Below, in pieces: positions 48,176-59,546 of a stretch of 64,000 nt of DNA. A model generated the notes under the pieces. That model made no database searches. It worked only from the letters and a program-made list of their open reading frames with translations, and was not told the origin of the DNA. The position numbers and the translations under genes are program-made. This DNA comes from Deroplatys truncata (lineage: Eukaryota; Arthropoda; Insecta; Mantodea; Mantidae): positions 110,107,192 through 110,171,191 of the forward strand of contig CM060978.1 in assembly GCA_030765065.1 (NCBI GenBank), in the 5' to 3' direction. Numbering within the stretch: the stretch's first letter is position 1; every line of letters begins with the position of its first letter.

Positions 48176-48882
48176 TTTTTACTTTCTCTACTACGTACAG
48201 TAAGTAGGGGAAGTATTGTATTCCACCCAAAAATTCGATACCGAGATTTCACCGGAAATACATGTTTTGAGACCCCTGAATCCAAAAAAAGCATTTTTGG
48301 AAACATGTCCGTGTGTGTGTCTGTGTGTCTGTGTGTGTGTCTGTGAACAGCATAACTCAAAACAAACAGTCGGATATACACCAAACTTGGTATTTGTGTT
48401 CAGTATCTTCCAAGGATGTGACACGAAGGTTTTCAAGAAAATCCCCCCATCCCAGAGTACCCTTTACATGGAAGATTTTTCGAAAATTTTAATTTTCTCA
48501 AAAATGGCTAACGATTTTGATTAAAATATCATATGTTTAAGATATTTTTATGACAAATAAAATGTATATCTTGAATTTCCTGGGAATGTCTCCAAATAGT
48601 ATTCTTTATTGTGAACGACTTTTGCATAACTGGTAAACCATAAGAGATTGACAAAATTTTACTACACAAACAATGTAGTACGCGTTAAAATACACAATTT
48701 ATATAATATACATTTTTTTTGTTAAGTGAACCATTTTCGAGATATTACCTGTTATTCCCTTAAATTTTTCAATACTTATTTTCTCAAATGGGAATTCGTT
48801 ATTCATTTTTTTTGTCTTGGATATGCAAAGAGTATTAATCTGTGTGAAAGGGAATGGTGCTGCATCTACCAACCAGCTATTA

Positions 48883-48951
<69 letters not shown>

Positions 48952-49141
48952 CTTAAAGGCTACTGTATTTCTATATTGCCCTTGTAAATATATATTCCAC
49001 TTACGTCTACAAGAAAGTTAGCAATAAGATGGAGTCTGCAAATGTTTATCTCGTTTAACATGAAGTAGATGGAGAATAAGCGTTTGTAAAAATAGTTTGT
49101 ACAAGAGTAGAGAAAGTCATGTGAGTGTACCACATCAGATT
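48176..49141 (+). mobile_element. Family H copy nested in another H copy
   Basis: Complete, with ends ACTTTCTCTACTACGTACAG and 'taccacatcagat'. It lies in the internal T-run of the flanking copy with no duplicated target. It contains an expanded (AT)n(GT)n tract. Confidence 0.85.
48885..48951. repeat. (AT)22(GT)12 microsatellite expansion inside an H copy
   Basis: Sister copies have only 'agatatgtatgtgctt' at this position, so the tract expanded after insertion. Confidence 0.95.
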
Positions 49142-49378
49142 TTTTTATGTCCTGGACATGCAAAGAGAATGAAATACTCCACATAGTAACCAGCTCTTAA
49201 TATATTTGACTATCGCTTAAAGCCTACCAGTTCCCCTTGCCTCTACAAGAAAATTAGCAATAAGATTAACGTCTCGATATCTCGATTAACATGAAGCATA
49301 TGGAGAATAAGCGTTTGTAAAAATAGTTTGTACAAGAGTAGAGAAAGTCATGTGAGTGTAACACATCAGATTTTTTTT
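49142..49378 (+). mobile_element. Family H copy, 3' part of the split element
   Basis: It resumes with TTTTATGTCCTGGACATGCA, the sequence that follows the internal T-run in intact copies, and ends with CACATCAGAT and a T-run. It pairs with 47550-48175. Confidence 0.75.
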
Positions 49379-49429
49379 ATTTTAATTAGAAATTATTCAT
49401 TATTAGAAATAAATGCAAGAGTTGACAGC

Positions 49430-49690
49430 CTCTAAAGTCGAGTGGCCATCGTTCTAGCTGCTTAACTGAGAGGTTTCGGGCTTAATTCCTGCTGAGGAGG
49501 GGAAATATTTGTTTAATTACAATCATTCCCTAGTCTCCGCAAAGTCTGGAACTATGAATACGGAGTGAATGCGAGTATGTTTCCCAATCAATATCAGGAT
49601 AAAAAAAACTACAGTCAACGAATTAGTTGTTTCTAAAGTCATAGCCCCCAATATAACCACAGAGGTTAAAGGGAGGCTTTACAAATGTAA
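49430..49690 (+). mobile_element. SINE-A copy, diverged
   Basis: A degraded tRNA-like head (GAGTGGCCATCG, GGGCTTAATTCC) is followed by 'agtctggaactatgaatac' and a tail 'ttaaagggaggctttacaaatg', matching the family. Confidence 0.55.
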
Positions 49691-49794
49691 GCAAAAAGGA
49701 TAATTGCAAAAGTATAATGCATATTTTGTAAAATGATGGTGCTTTGTTTTGCTTCGAGTGATTTGCAACACTTTTATTATCTGTGGCTCTTCGC

Positions 49795-49870
49795 TTTATT
49801 AATTTCTCGGCCGCTTATCTAAAAGCAGAGGAAGTATTGCATTCGGCCCAGAAATTCATTACAAGCACAC
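49795..49870 (+). mobile_element. Family H 5'-end remnant
   Basis: 'gcagaggaagtattgcattc' and 'ccagaaattca' correspond to the first ~60 bases of the family. The similarity then stops. Confidence 0.4.
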
Positions 49871-50159
49871 CTCTGATGACACTAAAGTTTCGATCTGAGC
49901 ACTCGCATGCGTTTCCTTACCGATGAAAAATTCACATATACCGTTTATATATTATCTATAATCTTCATATAAAAAGGATGATTCTTATATCCACGTTACG
50001 TCATTCACAAAATATTTTTACCTAGGCATGATTTCAAAATAAAAAGTAGGTGCTTCGTTATAGACAATAACAATGCAACAACAATAAAATACAATATTGC
50101 AATGGAAAGAAAAAGGAAGAATCGCAAACTTCAAGCATGACTCAGATGACCTACTTGCC

Positions 50160-50575
50160 AAAGGGTAAACATGCAACATGTAATATTTCGGAAACGGTTA
50201 ATGTTACGATACACATTATTTGACGCAATTGTGTGTTTTAATGAGCTCAAAATTTTTCCTGCAGTAGGTTTTTGTTTATCTTATGATTTCCCAATTGTAC
50301 AAAATTCAATAAGTATGAAGAGGACCTCATGGAGTACTAACAGAAAATCTAGATATATTTTTAACTTGTCACGTTAATATCACAAGCGTAGGTATTACAT
50401 TTTAATTAAAATGGTTATACCCATTTTTGAGAAAACGAAAAATAACGAAATGGTTTTATGTAAAGGATGGTTCCGGGGGAATTTCGTGAAAATCTTCGTA
50501 TTGCACCTTTGGAAGGAGCTGGGTTTAAATACTAAATTTGGTATTCATCCAGCTTTTTGTTACGAGTTCTGCTGT

Positions 50576-50618
<43 letters not shown>

Positions 50619-50690
50619 AAAATTACAAACAATTTTCTAAAAATTCCTTTTTGGGGTTCAGAGGATCCCAAAACGTGCCTTTCCGATGCT
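50160..50690 (-). mobile_element. Family H fragment with (CT)n
   Basis: It aligns from the middle of the family to near its 5' end. A (CT)n run replaces the usual CA-rich microsatellite. It is cut at about 50690 by a SINE. Confidence 0.65.
50579..50615. repeat. (CT)n microsatellite
   Basis: About 18 uninterrupted CT units inside the H fragment. Confidence 0.95.
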
Positions 50691-50946
50691 GGTTTCGATT
50701 CCCGGCTGGTGAATGGAAATTTATCTCTGGCCAAGATTACTCCCTATCCTCCCCAGAGCCTGAATGTATGAATGTGCATGTGATCTAATGACTAAACCCC
50801 AAAGTTTACCAAAACTCTAACGACAAGCGAATACGAGTTAGCACCATGCCTTTAGGCAATAATACGAGATGTTCCAAAGGAAAGGCCGCCGATAAGACCA
50901 TTGCGGTTAAAGGCGGTGTATAAATGGAAGTTAAAAAAAAAACAGT
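50690..50946 (+). mobile_element. SINE-A copy with poly(A)
   Basis: The head keeps only the B-box half (GGTTTCGATTCCCGGC, 50692). The body has 'cagagcctgaatgtatgaat' and the tail reads 'ggttaaaggcggtgtataaa' then (A)n at 50935. The 5' truncation joins directly to the H fragment. Confidence 0.65.
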
Positions 50947-51327
50947 TGGGAAGACATCGAGTTTTTCAGAAAATGTATTCCACCTTACAGTCTTTTTATT
51001 CCTTCTTTCATTCATTCATTCCTTCTTCTTCCTCTTCTTCTTTTTTATTGTGGTGACTTCTGTAAATTCAGTCCCAAATAAATACTGAAAACAGAAATCA
51101 AATATACTAAAATTAACATAGCTCGTTCGATTTTCAACAATGTCCTCTTATGAACTAAGAGAGTCACACATGGCTAAAAATATCATTAGTGTGCTAAGAT
51201 TCTCATTGAACAGTTATAGATCATTAAGTGCATTTCATTGACTAAGAGATTAATAAGCGGTATTATCTGCAGCAATTTCACAAGCCTTTTGATTTAATCG
51301 ATAAATTTACGAGTTCGTTATGTAGAG

Positions 51328-51482
51328 CAGAGGTGGCGAAAACGTGACTCGCGAGTTATTTTGACTCGCAGGCGCCGTTCCCTCTCTGCAACCGTCCGTT
51401 TGTTTCTCACATGCTGCTGAGTGTTGCAGTGCGTGTTGCATATTTGGTGACTCGCGGAAGGAAGTCGTTTTCGCCACCCTTG
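51328..51482. mobile_element. 155-bp hAT-type MITE with perfect 8-bp target duplication
   Basis: CAGAGGTGGCGAAAACG at 51328 and the complement of CGTTTTCGCCACCCTTG at 51466-51482 form 17-bp inverted ends with two mismatches. ATGTAGAG flanks both sides (51320-51327 and 51483-51490). Duplication size and CA-GGTGG tips place it in hAT. The interior, with a GACTCGCG repeat near each end, has no frame. The intact duplication suggests a young insertion. Confidence 0.9.
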
Positions 51483-51589
51483 ATGTAGAGAAAAGCCTCG
51501 AGTGGGGAGTAAACTGTAATATGTTAGAGCTCTTATTATATCTGTACTGACAATAAAAACGGAGAAAACTTCAAGTAGCCATGTATAAA

Positions 51590-51965
51590 GAGTAATCTCG
51601 GAAAATTATTTATTCCACCATTGAAAAGCGCTATTCTTCAGGATGGACATGGGCTATGGACACCTAATTTCAACTTCTAAATGGCTAAAAGAGAATACAA
51701 AATAGTCGTCGTTGTTGCTACTCCACAGAAAATTACTAAAAACGAAACAGAAGCCTCATACCTATATATCATTTCAAATAATATATTTAGATGGTCAGGA
51801 TTTAGCAACTAAGAAACAGCAAAACAAAAGAAAAATGGATCCTGCTTATAACGGTACAATGTGAATGCTATTTCTTTAATTAATATTTTATTCAAATGCT
51901 GCAGATTGTTGCAGTATTTAGCATCAAAACCTCATGTCATTAGTGGTTTAAAAGCTACTCTTGCA
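51590..51965 (+). mobile_element. Helitron-related fragment matching the 42902 element
   Basis: 'ccattgaaaagcgctattctt' and later 'ggatttagcaactaagaaac', 'attttattcaaatgctgcag' align in order with 42998-43215 and 44930-45060. Ends are not preserved; weaker similarity may extend to about 52195. Confidence 0.6.
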
Positions 51966-53284
51966 ACGCCAGGAAAGAGATCTACAGTAAACTAATGCAG
52001 TAAGTATTCTCACATTTATTTATTAGAAGTTCTGTCGTTTAAAAACAAATCACTATCATGGCACAGCATTAATACAAACGGTGTAAATGACAGCATTAAC
52101 CTTAAAGATAAGAGCAGCCAACGGAAACAGAAATAAAAGCATAGAATATTTTAATTGGAAGAAAACTAGATTTTAATTAAGCATACGTGAGTAAGCATAA
52201 ATAAATAAATTATCAAAAACACAAGTAGGGTCTCTAAACAGAATTCGATTAACAATTTCAAATACTTCATCTTCTGGACATATACAGAAAACGAAGCTAG
52301 GGAAGCGATAAAACCAAAACGATAAATTCGTATCGATAAACAGCCATGGTTAGGTGAAATGTTAAACTTTCTTCAGTTCTATTGGTCGGAAGCTGTATGG
52401 CGTAGTATAAGTAAAGTAGAGAATTTCGCTGCTTACTTTCCAGTTAACCGTGGCGCAGTATTTCACCCCTTTACACATCGGGAGGGAGTGGTTGAGCGTA
52501 CTTGTGCAATTACTTGTGTTTTCTACCTCATTACATATGACAGAGACGCGATCCCATTGTGCGCGAACAGGTTTTTCTTTTGGCATCCCACACTAAACGG
52601 GCGGGACCAGAGGGAAGGAGCGGGTACCAGAGAACCTTTTGCTTGCCTACTTCCATGTCAGATTAAAGCTGTTCACTTTTCTTGTATATATTTTCGAATC
52701 TGTAGAGTGAAATGAACGCACAGACTGAAAAGAGGTTAGATGTTACCTTAAGAAGGACAATAACTTTATGAAGGTAACGTGTTTAATTACGGTCATGGTT
52801 CATTTAGGTACAATGTCAGCAGCACACAGTGCCCTGCAGAATCCTAAAAGTGTCAAAAGACAGGCGTGTGCAGCGCGTGTTGCTGTCTAGGAAGTTAGCT
52901 TTTTAACTTCACCTACACATCTTGACTCGCTTTCAGGTATTTTCTTACTTGTTTTCTTCCTATTTGGGTTAATATGAGTTATTACCTGTAGATGGGCCAT
53001 TTAGAAATAATAGAGATCACTAACTTCCGAAGAAAACTTTCTAATATGTTCCAAGAGAGAAAAGTGATGGGCGTCTTGAATTTGATGTAAGGAATAGTTT
53101 GAATGGGACTGAACGGTCCTATTGACTGATGATGATGATTATGATTTACCATTTACGGTCAAAACTGGAAAAACTAAAATAGATTGTCAACAACGATGGC
53201 TACCGTTTTGAAAATATGTCAATATAATAAAATATAAATGAAAAAGAAGCAAAGAACGAAAATGAAAGGCAACTGCAACATTCC
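51966..53284. other. Unassigned stretch
   Basis: A 118-codon frame (52359-52715, +) in a GC-richer patch has no motif I recognise. No repeat ends seen. Confidence 0.4.
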
Positions 53285-53296
53285 AATTTGCATTTT

Positions 53297-53819
53297 TAGG
53301 ACTAGGACTAACTGCGGAGGGGACTTAGCACCTCTACCTACAAGGTCTTCTGTGCCTGAAGCCCCTGACAGAGTGCCCCCGGGAGGGAGGAGTGAGGTGA
53401 GGTGAGAGAAGACAGAGGGCGGCCGGACCAGGAGGCACGACAGGGCAGAGGGCAAAGTGCCTACTTTTTACAGATTGAAACTCCCCGGACGGCAGCTGGT
53501 ACAACCGGATCCCCTCCTTCCTGCGGGCTTACACATCCCCTGGGGACCCGGGACTCGCAGACCGCCCCAATTGCGGGAGACGAAACGCCGAGACTTTCAA
53601 CTCTGAAACAGACCAAGCAGATGTAAGGTGAAGTGAAATGAGAATGGAAGTGAAATGGAAATTCGGGGGATGTAATGAACCTCCCCAGCATTCACCTGGC
53701 GACTCGGAGAAACCCGCGAAAAAAAACCCCATGAATCAGGAAGGTCGCCTGCGGGAATCGAAACCACGACCTCCCTAATGAGGGCCACAGACATTATCGC
53801 CTGAGGTATCCCGCTCGGT
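53297..53819 (-). mobile_element. SINE-B, complete, with 12-bp target duplication
   Basis: AATTTGCATTTT flanks it exactly at 53285-53296 and 53820-53831. On the reverse strand the head has 'acctcaggcgataatgtctg' (A-box region) and GGTTTCGATTCCCGC (B box, 53768-53754), then about 430 bp of body. The tail repeats TAGTCCTAGTCC. At 523 bp it is long for a SINE. The second copy is nested at 7124-7645. Confidence 0.9.
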
Positions 53820-53831
53820 AATTTGCATTTT

Positions 53832-54749
53832 CACTTCGTGTCATTTTATTTCTCTTTTTCTTCTCATCTTTTTGCGAAATACCTACGTTTTACAGCATCA
53901 AAACAGGAGTAAAATAAACATGCGCTCTTTCATAGATTACATATTTACAGTTAATAAATATATTATCTTTATAAAAGACACGAAATAATTAACAAAGTAA
54001 AAAAGAAGAAGGATGACGTAATTTGCGATCAGTAATAGGAACTGAATACAATTTAGGAGAAAATATCATCGTTTCTACGCTCCCACATATGACCTATGAC
54101 CTGCGGAGTTACTTCATTCCACCAAGCGATGACTGGACGCCATTTCTGAGGTGGAGGCACCCAGAGGGAGAAGTCCGTTGCCTCTGATGGTAGGGTGGTC
54201 ATGAGGATGGCGGCGGAATTAGTAGAGAAAATGCATGTCATTTTGGCATTTCCAATTAATGCTGAAAACTAAATGCTCTGTGACGTCAAGAACAAGAACA
54301 TGTCTTTCCTGCAAAAAGAGAGGAACCGCTGAGAAGGGTAAGGCAAGCAAGCACCACCTAACCGCTTCTCCGTCAACTAAGTCACATGCAATCAAGTTGG
54401 CTGATCCTGCCAAAGCCATTTTACACTCTGTGCAATAGGAGATAGGAATCTGCTTCTGAGTGGCTTTTAGGGTTTAGAATTTAGGGCTAAGGCAGCGGCG
54501 GAGAGAATTTGAAATGAAGCTGCTCATGTAGCTTTCCTCGCGAGTGAGGGAAATTCTTGTGGGAGGACATTGACGGGGTGTGGACGTTTATTCCTCGGAA
54601 GCTGAAGATGCACTGCTTGTTTTAATTCCATTCAAAGCGCTTAGGAGATTGTAAGTTTCCATTGGGATATCTTATTTCAAGATTCATTTGGGAACGCTTT
54701 ATGGTTTATAGGAAAAGAAAATGTGAATCAATTGGAGAGTTTGATACTA
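53832..54749. other. Unassigned stretch
   Basis: A GC-richer patch at 54050-54440 has opposing short frames without a secure identity. The rest shows nothing recognisable. Confidence 0.4.
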
Positions 54750-54865
54750 TGGTAGCTCAATTGCTTAGAGCAGCGGCACGATAAGCCCGAGATCCCTGGT
54801 TCAAATGCCGACTATGACTATTTTTTTTTGTCTGATTCTACCTCTCCTTCTTTAAACATGTTTAT
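54750..54865 (+). mobile_element. SINE-C copy
   Basis: GGTAGCTCAATTGCTTAGAG (A box) at 54751 and GATCCCTGGTTCAAATGCC (B box) at 54791 give a good tRNA-like head. A T-run and 'gtctgattctacctctcc' follow, as in the 28775 copy. Confidence 0.6.
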
Positions 54866-55993
54866 GCATGCATCTGCAGAGTTCCTTTTATGCCACAAGC
54901 ACTTTCCGCCAGAAAGCCAACAAGAACAGTCTCTGTTCTTACAAGCTGATGTCACCACTGACAATTATACCGCTAACCTCACCATCCCGAAGAATAATTA
55001 CCTATATATAGATCCTTAAGAAAATATGCCTGGATGCTTTCCAATTGCAATGCACAAGGATGTGTATAAGCTTAAAGAGAACCCCGCTAGTTGGATGTGA
55101 TGTAAGTTTAATTCAAGACTTTTTAAACGCCTGTGATTCTTATGCTGCCTTCTCCCAAAAGAAATGCACTGTTCATTTATATTGAGTTGTTATAGGCAAT
55201 AATCAGCAAACGTAAATTAATACTGCGCAAAAATAAGGACGATTTTGGAAGCACTGCCTAACTCACCAGAGCATTGTGGAGTGTGTACAACTTTGAGTGA
55301 AGAACAAAGAAATGATAGTGAAGGGCAGACCATATCCTATTTGAGAACTTTAAAAGATAAAGTTCATACTACTGTTGAGTGGCTGACAGGCTGTGATACT
55401 TTTGGAAAGATGTTGTTGTTTGCTTCAATAAAATCTGTTTAGGGCTAATGGGAGTTTTTTACTACTCCTCGTAAAATAAGTAAATATAAAACATTTGTTA
55501 GTAAAATACTTGAATTGTATTTGAAAATTATAAACATAGCATTCCACAAATTTAAAAAGAAAAATATTATTCATTAGGCAAGGAATGTAACAATCTGGAT
55601 GAGTGAATTTATTGAGCAATTTCAAGATAAATCCTAAAGATTCACAATCTATGTTGCTCTCGATCCCTTGTTTAAAATGACATATTATGACAATTAATGA
55701 CAATTATTTTCTACACAGAAGTAAAAAAAGGAATAATATTAAGTAAAACGATTTACACACACTTTAGAGATTCTAACTAAAATAACTATTTTTATTTTTG
55801 TGCACCTTATATATAGTGTAGGAAGCAGAGCATGCGTACAGAATGTCCGTTTTGGGATTTCAACGGAATGACCAAAAGGTCATTTTATGGACTCACGCAA
55901 CTTCCTATAAATAAACAGCAAACTCTGTATTTAATTTTGGGATCCTAAAAGTAGTTTCATGAAAATTTCACAAACTTTTAAATATAAAGCAAT
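54866..55993. other. Unassigned stretch
   Basis: Short frames only (up to 92 codons), AT-rich, no motif. Confidence 0.4.
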
Positions 55994-56850
55994 TTTTACT
56001 TTCTCTACCTCGTATAGTAATTAGAGGAGGTGTTGTATTCCAACAAAAAATTCGATACCGAGATTTCCACGGAAATACATGTTTTGAGGCACCCTAAATA
56101 AAAAAAATCATATTTAGAAAAAAGTTCGTGTGTGTCTGTGAACAGCACAACTCAAAAACGAAAAGTCAGATAAATACCAACTTGGTATTTAGATTCAGCA
56201 TCTTTGAAAGGTGCGACACGAAGATATTCAAGAAAATCCCCCACCCCAGACTACCCTTTACATGCAACACTTTTCGAAAATTTTGATTTTCTCAAAAATG
56301 ACTAACGATTTTGATTAAAATATCACATGCTTAAGATATTCTTATTGCAAATAAAATGTATATCATGAATTTTCTGGGAATGTCCCCAAAAGCCCTCTTC
56401 ATTCTGAATGACTTTTGCATAACTGCAAAACCATAAGAGATCGAGAAACGTTTACTGCACAAAAAATGTAGATCTCGTTAAAACACACAATTTATGTTAT
56501 ATACATTTTTTTGCCCAGTGAACCATTTCCGAGATATGTATTCCGTGTTATTTGTTTCAGTTTTCCAATACTTATACTTTTCTTCAAATGGGAATTCGTC
56601 ATGGTATTTTTTTTAAATGCCCTGGACATGCAAAGAGAGTGAAATGCTCCACATAGCAGCCAGCTATTTAAAAGATTTGACTATTGCTTAAAGCCTACCA
56701 TATTCCCCTTGCACCTACAAGAAAATTAGAAAAAAATAGTTTCTGCAAAGGTTTATCTCGATTTACATGAAGTAGGTGGAGAATAAGCGTTTGTAAACAG
56801 CTCGTACAGGAGTAGAGAAAGCCATTTGAGTGCATCACATCATCTTTTTT
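55994..56850 (+). mobile_element. Family H copy, full length
   Basis: It starts TTTTTACTTTCTCTACCTCG. It ends GTAGAGAAAGCCATTTGAGT then ATCACATCATC and a T-run. Moderately diverged from the young group. Confidence 0.85.
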
Positions 56851-57069
56851 TATTTCCTCCAAAATTGATCCAAAATGTTTATTACAATGTTATGCTTACG
56901 TGTTGGCATGACGAATAAAACGTACACATTCAGTTTTATACGAGGATGAAAAGTCTTTGTTCCCCACGTAACTAACAAACCATAGAATATAGATAAATAT
57001 TTACTGTAGGAGAAATCTAGAGCTCACTATATGTTAAACAAATTTTCCTCACGATCTATTTCCAAAATA

Positions 57070-57660
57070 TTCGAATTTTGTTTTTTGTTTTCAAAAAGCT
57101 TTATTTGGGGTCGTTTTAACCTTCCTAGGTTTTATCACGACCTTTCATGTACAATTGTTTAATTTATTGGATTACAGTATAATACTTACACATTATGTAT
57201 ACATTCACATTACAATTTGGTTAAATGTATTGATATATATTAATTAATTTAAGAAAAGTAATTACTTTCTGGATGAAAGTTGCATCATTGAGTGCTGCAG
57301 AGATATTTCTGGGCATACCAACCTGACTACATTGATTTTCAAATTTTGGACATGTTAGTATAATATGTACTACTGTTAATGCTGTTTTACATGTTTCATA
57401 AATTGGTGGAGAGCTTCTATTTAACAAATAAGAGTGTGTCAGTTTGGTATGCCCAATTCGTAGTCGGGATATTACAATTTGGTTTCGCCGCTGTAGGTGT
57501 CTTATTGGATATTCTTGAGTTGAAGTTCCACGTACATCATGAGGTTTACTTGTAGAATTGTTCATCCAGCTGGTCAGCCATTCATTGTGTTCATAAGCTG
57601 CGCATTTTAAACTGTTGTGTTTGCATGTTTTGTTTCTCCTGAACGCATTGGTAGCACAAA
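57070..57660 (-). mobile_element. LINE 3' end (Jockey/I-type), truncated
   Basis: The 114-codon reverse frame 57221-57565 has RLRIGHTKLTHSYLL (residues 34-48) and LTVVHIILTCPKF (63-75). This is the conserved C-terminal segment of Jockey, R1 and I-type polyproteins after RNase H or reverse transcriptase. The usual cysteines between these blocks are only partly kept (ETC at 57-59). A 3' untranslated part follows, with CCAAATAAAGC near 57104-57094 and an A-rich end (57075-57090). The rest of the element is absent, as usual for 5'-truncated insertions. Confidence 0.75.
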
Positions 57661-58031
57661 GCTTTTTCTAATCTACTGGATATAATACGCCTTATTTATG
57701 AATAAATTGCTGCTGTCACACACTGTCTGCAGTAAAGTACCTATTAATCTACCAGTAATAATTAGCCACAACGTACACACACATATTTGTAGTGATTAAC
57801 GATGACAACAATAGATGTGATACTGCAACAGTGGAGAAAACCATGTGTTTTTGTGTAGATAATATTGTTTCTTTCCTTTCATCAACTTTTCTCAGTATTC
57901 TTGTTGCATTATATATTCGTTATTGTCGCTTCAACTATAAAGTCATATCTCGAGTAGTTTGGAATACAGAACATGATTACAATGAAAATACTATATTTTA
58001 AACAGTAATAGTACATACAACATTAAGTTCT

Positions 58032-58575
58032 CTAGATACTTATAGATACATTGTTATACGATTTTGTCGGTTTCATGAAGTTTAAAGTTATTTTTTGTGC
58101 TGAATTTAGGGCGTCTGTTAGGCTGTTGGGAATGTCGCATCTTTCTCTGTGTTGTACATAGCCACATTGGTACATAGCGACGGTAGGCTGTGACGGGATG
58201 ATGAACTGTGAGGTTGGATCTGCAGGGATCGCACTTAGGAGGAAGATCACGGTTGAGGAGATGTTTGTGCGTTATATAAGTGTGTTCAATACCTAGTCGA
58301 GTTAATACAACTTGGTCTTTGCGGTTGAAATGATAGTGTTGAAGTTTGGACTCGGAAATGTAGACATCGTGTAACTTGCTTCTAGATGTGGCTTTCCATG
58401 TTTGTTTCCGCTGATTAATGCTAATAGTCTTTTTGATGAAGTTGACGAAGTCCGTGTGTGGGATATCCTAAGGGGGATGTTTGGTGGCTTCTTTGGCTGC
58501 CTGATCAGCTGATTCATTTCTCAGAATTTCGACGTGAGACGGAGTCCAGGCGAATGATACTGATTTACTGGAGAT
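58032..58575 (-). mobile_element. LINE RNase H and C-terminal fragment
   Basis: Read from about 58560 on the reverse strand: FAWTPSHVEI, RNESADQAAKEAT is the end of an RNase H domain (consensus WTPSHVGI.GNE.AD.AA), with the conserved histidine and aspartate. A stop lies shortly after KHPP. The same frame continues with VVLTRLGIEHTYITHKHLL and LPPKCDPC..NLTVHH, the block also seen at 57221-57565. It is a different, diverged LINE copy in the same orientation. Confidence 0.7.
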
Positions 58576-58876
58576 TATTACATATTTTATCCTTATTATT
58601 TTCCCTTCCACTTAGCTGTAGTAAGTAGAGGAAGTACTGCATTCCACCAAAAAATTTGATACCGAGCTTTACCCGGAAATACGCGTTTAACAATTTAAAA
58701 AAAATCTTAGAAAAAGGCCTACTGTTTATCGCTGAGAGAGAGAGAGAGAGAGTGTGTGTGTGTGTGTGTGAACAGCATAACTCAACAAAAAGTCTGTTAA
58801 ATACCAAACTTGTCATTGAAGTTCAAGGTCTTCCAAGAACGCGACACGAAGCTTTTCAAGACCCGCATCTTAATTA

Positions 58877-59152
58877 AATTAAATTTGAGTTTTATGTATG
58901 GACGCTCTTTAACTACTATGGCTCTTAGCGTCCCATTCTGTATTGGGCGTGAAAGACCGGAAAATTTGCTCAGAGGCCTCTTTATCAGGCTTGAGGTTCT
59001 TTTATGTGCCGTAAATCTACGACACGAGCCACCGGCTTTACTTCCCTTCCGAAGTAAGGGATACTAAGGATTTCTACGCCCGAAAAAACCCGCAACCTTG
59101 GGAACTAGAGGCTAGCACGGTACCACTAGTCCACGGAGGACGGCATCCCGCA
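58877..59152 (-). mobile_element. SINE-I copy, reverse, inside an H copy
   Basis: Complement of the 24427 element, with the tail on the left (AATTTGAGTTTTATGTATGG) and tRNA-like head on the right (GTACCACTAGTCCACGGAGG). The duplication is not clean; GCATC occurs at both edges. Confidence 0.75.
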
Positions 59153-59546
59153 CCTTAAATTACTCTTCACATGGAAAAATGTTCATTATTTTTTGTACTC
59201 TCGAAAATGGTTCTAACGATTTTGATTAGAATACCATATGTTTAAGATATCTGCACAATAAATAGAAAATATATATTGAGCTTTCTATGAATGGGGAATG
59301 CATTTTGTATACATTTGTATACTGATAAATCATAAGACAGACACGAAATCTTACTACACCAAAATGTAGATCTCTTTAAAGCCCACAAACTTTTGTGGTG
59401 CTAATTCCGAAATATTCTTTATTAGTTTGAATTTTCAAATAGATACACTTTTTTCAAGGGGTAAGTCTCTATTCGTTTATTATCGTGGTCATGCAAACAG
59501 CATATAATTTTAAAGCTACTACATAGCGATCAGTGTTTTAAAAAAT

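Noticed and set aside
54053-54440. Reverse-strand segment with 'AWWNEVTP' resembling the C-terminus of pogo/Tigger transposases
   Set aside because: The match is a few residues only, and flanking frames give no DDE or DNA-binding domain.
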